Source of the DNA: Bacteroidota bacterium
GTDB lineage: Bacteria > Bacteroidota > Bacteroidia > Flavobacteriales > Flavobacteriaceae
NCBI GenBank assembly: GCA_009937085.1
Contig: JAACDD010000106.1
Coordinates: 1-11,354 of the forward strand
Direction of reading: 5' to 3'
DNA length: 11,354 nt
Part shown: in pieces, positions 6,368-11,354 of the stretch
Layout of the letters: the number at the start of each line of letters is the position of its first letter
Position numbering within the stretch: the stretch's first letter is position 1
Notes under the pieces: generated by a model
The model's input: only the letters and a program-made list of their open reading frames with translations
Told to the model about the DNA's origin: nothing
The model's database searches: none
Program-made: the position numbers and the translations under genes

Positions 6368-8523
6368 TTTAACAGCCAACGCATACCCAAAAACATACGC
6401 CTTCCTTGGTTGGAAGCATATACATAGGTAGGGTCAAAATCATCACTAAATGGATTGTCCGCAGCGGCTATACTGTTTGCTGGCGGTGTAAAGTCGAGTA
6501 TGTTTTTCAGCCCACCAAATACTTCCAAAGCGCCCCAATTGTGTGTGTATTGCACGTTTAATATATGTATCCACGGGCTATTGGGGTCGCGAGGATCTTC
6601 ATCGCCTAATAATGGTAATCGCATGGGGCTAATCACATTCCCAGAAAGATCAAACGTTCCACGTGTATTCGCAAGTGTGTAGGAAAGTTGGTACGTTCCC
6701 GTAAGTTTCTCGGTAAAATAAGGACGTTCTTTTATCCCATTTTCTTTGATATGGGCGTCTATCCAAGTAGCTCCAGCATTAAACTGAATACCGCTTGGAA
6801 ACACCCCGCGAAGGTTGAGTGTTGCCCCTTGCGTCACACCGTATCCATCTAGGTTAGCGTATACAATTTTCTGTGGGTCAATATCGTAGTCAGGTAAAAT
6901 TTTGTTGTCAAAATAGGTGTAAAATAAACTGGCGTCTATGTTTAAGATATAGCCTTGTTTGGCATAGATGTCTTTGGTCCAATTTAGATTGGCGTTCCAT
7001 GAACGTTCGGGTTTTAGCGCGTCAACAAATATTACGTCTCTAGAACCGGTAAGTGCTGCATGGTCTTCCGTGAAGACATTTACTACACGGTAGCCCGAAC
7101 CGATACCAAGACGAAAAATCTCACTACTTGTACGCACAAATTTTATGTTTAAACGAGGGGTTAGGATCGTGCCATAACGGCTGTTGTAATCCAATCTAGT
7201 GCCTAAAAGCCATTGTACATTTGGGCCAGAATTTAGTGTGGTTTGTACAAAAACTCCAGGCAAATGGGTGTGTTCTTTATTTGCTGTGGCGGGGCTATTG
7301 TCGTTGTACATCGTGTAGCGATACGTAAGTCCAAGTGTTAGCGGAACTGCTCCAAGGTGTTGATCCAATACAGCTTGTACAAAGCCGATGCGTTGCTGTG
7401 CCAAGAATTCGGTAGCGCCATACACTGAGTTTTGGTCGTGGTCGTTAAAGCTGTACTGAATATAGGCATCTGGTGAAATGGTATATGCGCCAAACACTTC
7501 CCAACGGCGGGTGTAAATACTTTCGCCGTAACGTTCCGTTCCGCCTCGAAACGCGGGTGTCCAATTCATTTCGCCACCCCAACGCTCCTCGTGCAAATAG
7601 CGCGTTGCGATGCTAAACGCATTGAGGTCGAGTTTGTTAAAAACAGAGATGCGATTTTGTAAGGTAAGGTCGGTAAAGTTGTCGCCGTTGTTGTCTATGG
7701 GGTTGGTGTAATTGAAATAATTTACGCCTAATAGTCCTGCGCTGTTAGTACCAAGGCGGTAGCGTGCGCCCAAGTCGGTATTGCTTTCGCCCCATCCCGA
7801 AGCAAAAGACTCCACAGAAAAAGCAGGTGAACGATCCGGAGTTTTGGTAATTAAGTTAATCACTCCTCCAATCGCTTCCGAGCCATACAGCGTTGAGGCA
7901 GGGCCTTTTATGACTTCCAATTGATCTATAAGCGCTTGTGGAATTCCTGATAATCCGTAAACGGTTGACAATCCGCTGACGATTGGCAATCCGTCAATAA
8001 GCATCATGGTATTGGCGCCTTCTTGTCCATTAATATGGATATCGCCTGTGTTACATACGTTACAATTTAGCTGCGGACGGACGCCGTTAATATTTTGCAA
8101 CGACTCAAAAACGGAAGCACTGGGATTGGATTCAAAAAAAGCTGGGCCATAAACCTCTACCGGGACGGCGCTTTCACGTTTTGATATGGGTTTTAGGGTG
8201 CCCGAAACCACTACTTCTTCCAGTGACGCATCGGGAGCAAGTGTAATACTACCCAAGTCAAGGGTAAAAGTATTGTTGAAATGAACGGGAATTATTTTTG
8301 GCTCAAAGCCTGTAAATGATACTACAATGGTTTTGGGCGCGGAAGCTATGTTTAACAAAAAAGTCCCGGTATCAGTTGTTAGTATGCCTGTTTTGGAAGG
8401 TGCATGATATACGGTTGCTCCTGTGAGTGGTTGCTGACTGTCCATGACAACCCCAGTTACGGTATACTGTGCAGACGCATTAAATGCAGTAAATACACCA
8501 ATAAAGTACAACAAAAGTTTCAT
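6364..8523 (-). CDS. TonB-dependent outer-membrane receptor with CarboxypepD_reg-like N-terminal domain
   Basis: Outer-membrane active transporter of 719 residues. A signal peptide (MKLLLYFIGVFTAFNASAQ) is followed by a carboxypeptidase-regulatory-like beta-sandwich at about 20-95 (VTGVVMDSQQPLTGATVYH) and a TonB-box-like LEEVVVSG at 101-108. The plug domain runs to about 230, with VYGLSGIPQALIDQLEVIKG and GPASTLYGSEAIGGVINLITK as its signature. The 22-strand barrel continues to a C-terminal strand ending RMFLGMRWLLN. It belongs to the CirA/BtuB-style single receptors, not the SusC group: it is much shorter than SusC and has no SusD partner beside it. A C154-N-V-C157 pair lies in the plug. 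The start at 8523 is chosen over an ATG at 8589 because the signal peptide begins there and TACTTTTG lies 8 nt upstream. The substrate (siderophore, heme, vitamin or metal) is not known. Confidence 0.93.
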   Translation of the reverse strand: MKLLLYFIGVFTAFNASAQYTVTGVVMDSQQPLTGATVYHAPSKTGILTTDTGTFLLNIASAPKTIVVSFTGFEPKIIPVHFNNTFTLDLGSITLAPDASLEEVVVSGTLKPISKRESAVPVEVYGPAFFESNPSASVFESLQNINGVRPQLNCNVCNTGDIHINGQEGANTMMLIDGLPIVSGLSTVYGLSGIPQALIDQLEVIKGPASTLYGSEAIGGVINLITKTPDRSPAFSVESFASGWGESNTDLGARYRLGTNSAGLLGVNYFNYTNPIDNNGDNFTDLTLQNRISVFNKLDLNAFSIATRYLHEERWGGEMNWTPAFRGGTERYGESIYTRRWEVFGAYTISPDAYIQYSFNDHDQNSVYGATEFLAQQRIGFVQAVLDQHLGAVPLTLGLTYRYTMYNDNSPATANKEHTHLPGVFVQTTLNSGPNVQWLLGTRLDYNSRYGTILTPRLNIKFVRTSSEIFRLGIGSGYRVVNVFTEDHAALTGSRDVIFVDALKPERSWNANLNWTKDIYAKQGYILNIDASLFYTYFDNKILPDYDIDPQKIVYANLDGYGVTQGATLNLRGVFPSGIQFNAGATWIDAHIKENGIKERPYFTEKLTGTYQLSYTLANTRGTFDLSGNVISPMRLPLLGDEDPRDPNSPWIHILNVQYTHNWGALEVFGGLKNILDFTPPANSIAAADNPFSDDFDPTYVYASNQGRRMFLGMRWLLN

Positions 8524-8531
8524 AACGCAGG

Positions 8532-8539
8532 CAAAAGTA
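8532..8539 (-). promoter_or_regulatory. -7 promoter element of the TonB receptor gene
   Basis: TACTTTTG on the minus strand, an exact TAnnTTTG match, ends 8 nt before the ATG at 8523-8521. Transcription would start very close to the start codon. This would place an upstream in-frame ATG at 8589 outside the message, supporting the shorter start with its signal peptide. Confidence 0.5.
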
Positions 8540-8747
8540 ATGTTTAATACGCTGCATTGTATGGGAAAATGAAGTAGGCTTTTATACATGATTTGGAGGT
8601 TTTTATTATTATTTAGACTATTTAAATATAATGCAAACCTACATCCTATTTTACATTTACAAAAGACTTTTGATGTTGTTTTTTGTCCTGCTCATACTTT
8701 TTTAGCTTTTTTTGGAGAATTGACATAAACTAGACTTTATATGTTTC

Positions 8748-8783
8748 ATCGTGTTTAAACATTTTACGTTTTGTTAACACGAT
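8748..8783. repeat. Imperfect inverted repeat, possible operator or hairpin
   Basis: ATCGTGTT at 8748-8755 and AACACGAT at 8776-8783 are perfect 8-base reverse complements. The symmetry continues inward with one or two unpaired bases (TTAAAC against GTTAAC). The centre is 8761-8772. No T-run follows in either direction, so it is not a standard terminator. A dimeric regulator site is the simplest reading; no binding protein is encoded nearby. Confidence 0.45.
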
Positions 8784-8880
8784 TAATGCCCTATTAACAG
8801 ATTGGCAATTCCAATAACGCTTTATTACCATGTAGATATTATGTAGTGATATAATTTCTGAATTTGATAATATGCAAGTA

Positions 8881-8888
8881 TATATTTG
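8881..8888 (+). promoter_or_regulatory. -7 promoter element of the T9SS protein gene
   Basis: TATATTTG exactly matches TAnnTTTG and lies 15 nt before the ATG at 8904. It predicts a leader of about 8-10 nt with no Shine-Dalgarno sequence. A TTG at 8864-8866 is only 14 nt upstream, shorter than the usual 17-23 nt, so the -33 contact is uncertain. The element also argues against the in-frame TTG at 8886 being the start codon, because that TTG is part of the promoter. Confidence 0.55.
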
Positions 8889-8903
8889 AATAAATTTAAA
8901 ATT

Positions 8904-10937
8904 ATGAAACATTTATTTACTTATCTGACATTATTTGTTTTTGGGGCCTTCATTTCCCATTCGCAGGTTTTGTTACAAGACTTCTCTAATTTATCTAATA
9001 ACTCTACAGCTGACGTTTACGGAGGTTTTGGTGAAGGTCAAACCACAGCAAATACTGCTGTTGCTGGTCCTGTTGACTCCAATAACACAGTTCGACAAGT
9101 GACTGTCACTGCTGATGGCAATGAATGGAAAGGTATTTTCATGAGACCGCAAAGCCATTACATGGATCTGACAGCAAATCAAACAGTAAGTTTGAAGGTC
9201 TATTCAACTACTGCAATACACTTAAGAGGAATTATTCAAGGTGGCCTAAGTGGTCAAGCTACAATTGATGATGCGGCTAATACAGTAGCTCACTCTGGAT
9301 CTGGATGGGAAACGCTTTCGTTTACATTTACAGGCGCTACAGGAGAATGGAGCGAATTGGCCATCCGCACATCTGTCGATGCTGCCGGGGCATTAAACAT
9401 TACTGCGGCATACACTGCTTATGTTGATGATTTAACTGCAGCTCAAGGTTCTGCTATTCCAGTTCCTTCGCAACCTACAACCTCACCTGCAGCACCTACT
9501 AAAGATGGAGCAGATGTTATATCTATATTTAGCGACACATATACCAATATTAATGTTACTAACTACAATCCAGGTTGGGGTCAAACAGGAAGTGTTAGCA
9601 CAAACTTTGATCCAGGAGATGGTAACCAAGCAATGGTATATTCAAACTTTAACTATCAAGGTACAGAATTTGATGCTACAGATATGTCGGCAATGGAGTA
9701 TTTACACCTTGATATTTGGGTAGCTTCAGATGACACAAACACATATCAAGTAACGCCAATTGGTTCTGGTGAGACTTTAGTAGATATATCGACTACACCA
9801 GGATCATGGAGCAGTGTTGATATCCCTGTAACTAGTTTTACAGCTGTTAATTTTAGTTCAGTGAATCAAATGAAATTTGCTGGTGGAACTGGTGAAAGCA
9901 TATATCTTGATAACATTTATTTCTGGAAAGAGCCAACAGCTGTCGGTACTGACGCTACACTTAGCGACTTAACTGTTGATGGTGCAACTATTAGCGGATT
10001 TGGAGCTTCAACATCTTATACTGTACCTCTTGTTGAAGGCACAACAACAATTCCACAAATTACAGCTGCGACTACAACAGACACCAGTGCTTCAGCTGTT
10101 ATTACACAAGCTACTGCTATTCCTGGTGATGCGACTGTTGTCGTTACTGCTGCTGATGGAACAACAACAACAACATACACGGTTTCGTTCTTTATTGGAA
10201 TGCCTGCTGCTGCATCTACCGTACCTCCATCAAGAAATACTTCAGATGTAGTTTCCTTTTACAGTGATTCTTACACAGCTGTGGCGCTTGGTGAATATTT
10301 TCCTTCATGGTCTGAAGCTACTGTTACAGATTATCCAATTAATGGTAATAACATTTGGAAAATGGCAAGTATGAACTTTGCGTCTGTTACACAGTATGGA
10401 GGTATCGATCTTTCACAAATGGAGAAAATGTATATTGACTATTGGACAGCTCAAGATGCTGTTGGTGCAAAATTGTTTGTAAAATTAGTTGACACTAACG
10501 ATAGCCAAGAAGTTCTTCTTGACTTAGGTAATGTTGTTCCTGGAAGTTGGCAGACTATTGAAGTTGATCTTAATGCACAGAATACCGCTAACATTGATCT
10601 CTCGACTGTGACTCAGTTCTTGATTGACCCTACAACAAATGGAGGTACATTCTACATTGACAACTGGTATTTTGCGAAAGGAACTCCGCTTAGTATTGGT
10701 GAGCTGAATGAATCGGAAATTTATGTATACCCGAACCCCGTTCAAAATACGCTTAACGTAAGCGCTGGTGTTTCGGTTGACCAAGTAAGCATCTTTGATC
10801 TTACAGGACGCGAGGTATTGCGTGCTGCGCCTAATGCTTCTGCATTTAGCTTAGATGTAGCAAACTTGAACAAAGGGCTTTACCTTGTTTCACTAAAAGC
10901 TGGTGACCAAGAACTAACAACCAAGTTAGTGAAGTAA
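8904..10937 (+). CDS. T9SS-secreted multi-module protein with duplicated jelly-roll-like domains
   Basis: Secreted protein of 677 residues. A signal peptide (1-20) is followed by an N-terminal beta-rich module at about 22-180 (WETLSFTFTG, YVDDLTAAQ), which looks like a carbohydrate-binding jelly roll, then a Pro/Thr linker at 182-200. Module A (200-342) and module B (444-593) are related to each other. Both open with DVISIFSD-Y / DVVSFYSD-Y, share PGSWSSVDIPV / PGSWQTIEVDL, and close with YLDNIYFWK / YIDNWYFAK. Between them, at 350-429, is a cadherin-like beta-sandwich (ATLSDLTVDG to TTTTTYTVSF). The C-terminal 72 residues from 606 (IYVYPNPVQNTLNV, then GLYLVSLKAG) form a type A T9SS sorting tail. 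The A/B module is familiar to me from flavobacterial glycan-degrading enzymes, but no catalytic domain is present, so a surface glycan-binding role is inferred. The codons are rich in Thr, Ser and Ala, giving long open shadow frames. Confidence 0.88.
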   Translation: MKHLFTYLTLFVFGAFISHSQVLLQDFSNLSNNSTADVYGGFGEGQTTANTAVAGPVDSNNTVRQVTVTADGNEWKGIFMRPQSHYMDLTANQTVSLKVYSTTAIHLRGIIQGGLSGQATIDDAANTVAHSGSGWETLSFTFTGATGEWSELAIRTSVDAAGALNITAAYTAYVDDLTAAQGSAIPVPSQPTTSPAAPTKDGADVISIFSDTYTNINVTNYNPGWGQTGSVSTNFDPGDGNQAMVYSNFNYQGTEFDATDMSAMEYLHLDIWVASDDTNTYQVTPIGSGETLVDISTTPGSWSSVDIPVTSFTAVNFSSVNQMKFAGGTGESIYLDNIYFWKEPTAVGTDATLSDLTVDGATISGFGASTSYTVPLVEGTTTIPQITAATTTDTSASAVITQATAIPGDATVVVTAADGTTTTTYTVSFFIGMPAAASTVPPSRNTSDVVSFYSDSYTAVALGEYFPSWSEATVTDYPINGNNIWKMASMNFASVTQYGGIDLSQMEKMYIDYWTAQDAVGAKLFVKLVDTNDSQEVLLDLGNVVPGSWQTIEVDLNAQNTANIDLSTVTQFLIDPTTNGGTFYIDNWYFAKGTPLSIGELNESEIYVYPNPVQNTLNVSAGVSVDQVSIFDLTGREVLRAAPNASAFSLDVANLNKGLYLVSLKAGDQELTTKLVK

Positions 10938-10965
10938 GTACACAACCACGTTTACTAACTATCAT

Positions 10966-10993
10966 AAACCCCGCCAAATGGCGGGGTTTTTTT
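10966..10993 (+). terminator. Strong intrinsic terminator after the T9SS gene
   Basis: A perfect 10-bp stem, AAACCCCGCC at 10966-10975 and GGCGGGGTTT at 10980-10989, has an AAAT loop and runs into seven consecutive T residues (10987-10993). It lies 28 nt after the stop codon and would end the T9SS transcript. The following secreted gene therefore needs its own promoter. Confidence 0.93.
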
Positions 10994-11195
10994 ATGCCCA
11001 AAACCAAAGCCAAATTGCCCTTTTCAAAAATTATGGATAATTTAAATAAATTAGCTATTTTTTTGTTTTATTAATATTTAAATAATTTTATCGGCTTTTT
11101 ATTGTAAATGTATAGATTATGTATAGGTTTTAATTGGAATATCGTAATGTGAAAGTGCCTACATTGCTGATATAATAATTTTAAACCTATTTATC
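10994..11195 (+). promoter_or_regulatory. AT-rich upstream region of the last secreted gene
   Basis: This non-coding region sits between the terminator and the ATG at 11196. Candidate -7 elements are TAGGTTTT at 11124-11131 (with a TTG at 11102-11104, 19-nt spacer) and the shorter TACATTG at 11160-11166. The stretch 11092-11166 aligns loosely with 8819-8888 upstream of the T9SS gene, sharing CG-CTTT, ATGTA, GAT-TATGTA and GAAT blocks in order. No Shine-Dalgarno sequence or hairpin is obvious. Confidence 0.4.
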
Positions 11196-11354
11196 ATGAA
11201 ATATATTTTTACTTTTTTAATTGCGCTTTGTGCTACGTTTGCTTTTGGGCAGACAACCTCATACCCAATTTATGAGGGAGTATTTGATGGCACAACGCAT
11301 GTGCAAAGCTTAACCTTTCCAACAGGCGCTGCAGGTCATGCAGGGTTTTCAAAC
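11196..11354 (+). CDS. Secreted protein, N-terminal fragment, unidentified
   Basis: The first 53 codons of a gene that runs off the right edge. The N-terminus (MKYIFTFLIALCATFAFGQ) is a clear Sec signal peptide with the Ala-Phe-Gly-Gln cleavage region common in Flavobacteriia. The mature start, TTSYPIYEGVFDGTTHVQSL then FPTGAAGHAGFSN, is hydrophilic and gives no recognisable domain. Its position after a T9SS-exported protein, and the partly similar upstream DNA, hint at co-regulation. No function is assigned. Confidence 0.75.
   Translation, partial: MKYIFTFLIALCATFAFGQTTSYPIYEGVFDGTTHVQSLTFPTGAAGHAGFSN

Larger units (their letters stand above)
8540..8903. other. Long AT-rich divergent intergenic region between TonB receptor and T9SS protein genes
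   Basis: This region is non-coding as far as I can see: its one small minus-strand ORF (8730-8912) lacks protein-like composition. It holds an inverted repeat at 8748-8783, TTAACA copies 20 nt apart at 8774 and 8794, and a -7 element at 8881-8888. The segment 8819-8888 resembles the region upstream of the next secreted gene (about 11092-11166). The length, compared with about 43 nt at the other two divergent junctions here, suggests real regulation. I see no riboswitch or tRNA. Confidence 0.55.

Noticed and set aside
8524..8589. Longer start for the TonB receptor
   Set aside because: The extension would bury the signal peptide behind 22 residues, and the promoter element TACTTTTG lies within it.
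8886..8903. TTG start for the T9SS protein
   Set aside because: The TTG is the end of the TATATTTG promoter element, and the ATG at 8904 begins a normal signal peptide.
8730..8912. Small minus-strand ORF in the divergent intergenic region
   Set aside because: It runs through promoter elements and the inverted repeat, with no start signal or protein-like composition.
9976..10251. A 91-codon Leu/Gln-rich open frame inside the T9SS gene
   Set aside because: It is a frame-shifted reading of Thr/Ala-rich repeats (ACA and GCT runs); the main frame continues intact through it.
11030..11110. Very AT-rich stretch considered as a replication origin or phage attachment site
   Set aside because: There are no DnaA-box cluster, iterons, flanking repeats or integrase; it fits an ordinary AT-rich promoter region.
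1..11354. CRISPR arrays, tRNA or rRNA genes, insertion sequences
   Set aside because: I saw no regularly spaced repeats, cloverleaf-like sequence, rRNA-like segments, transposase motifs or terminal inverted repeats.

Overview
The window looks like chromosomal DNA from a member of the Bacteroidota, most likely a marine or aquatic Flavobacteriia. Four things point that way. A secreted protein carries a type IX secretion (T9SS) C-terminal sorting tail. There is a TonB-dependent receptor with an N-terminal carboxypeptidase-regulatory-like domain. Start codons lack Shine-Dalgarno sequences, and TAnnTTTG-type -7 promoter elements sit just upstream of genes. The sequence is AT-rich, and the carotenoid desaturase is of the Bacteroidota type.

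Layout. (1) 1-779 (-): 5' part of a phytoene desaturase (crtI), running off the left edge. (2) 824-2468 (+): a PAP2 phosphatase overlapping a UDP-glucuronate 4-epimerase-like SDR by 8 nt. (3) 2413-4243 (-): a polyprenyl-phosphate-type GT2 glycosyltransferase followed, with an 8-nt overlap, by a flippase-like LPG-synthase-TM protein. The last gene converges on the epimerase with a 56-nt 3' overlap. (4) 4287-5846 (+): a GT39/ArnT-like GT-C glycosyltransferase, divergent from the GT2. (5) 5889-6367 (+): a 63-residue nine-cysteine zinc-ribbon-like protein coupled through TAATG to a pterin-4a-carbinolamine dehydratase. (6) 6364-8523 (-): a TonB-dependent receptor with an unusual CNVC pair in the plug. 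(7) 8524-8903: a 380-nt divergent intergenic region with an inverted repeat and promoter elements. (8) 8904-10937 (+): a T9SS-exported multi-module protein with no visible catalytic domain, followed by a strong intrinsic terminator. (9) 11196-end (+): the N-terminus of another secreted protein.

How the genes may work together. Blocks 2-4 form a set that parallels known lipid-linked sugar pathways. The epimerase would make a UDP-sugar, probably UDP-galacturonate. The GT2 would load the sugar onto undecaprenyl phosphate, and the flippase-like protein may help it across the membrane. The GT39 would transfer it to an envelope acceptor such as lipid A, and the PAP2 enzyme may remove the phosphate being replaced or recycle the lipid carrier. 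This resembles rhizobial LpsL/RgtE/RgtA-D/LpxE and enterobacterial ArnC/ArnT. The specific sugar and acceptor are inferred. Blocks 6-9 are envelope and secreted functions (nutrient uptake and surface binding). Whether they act together cannot be told from the sequence.
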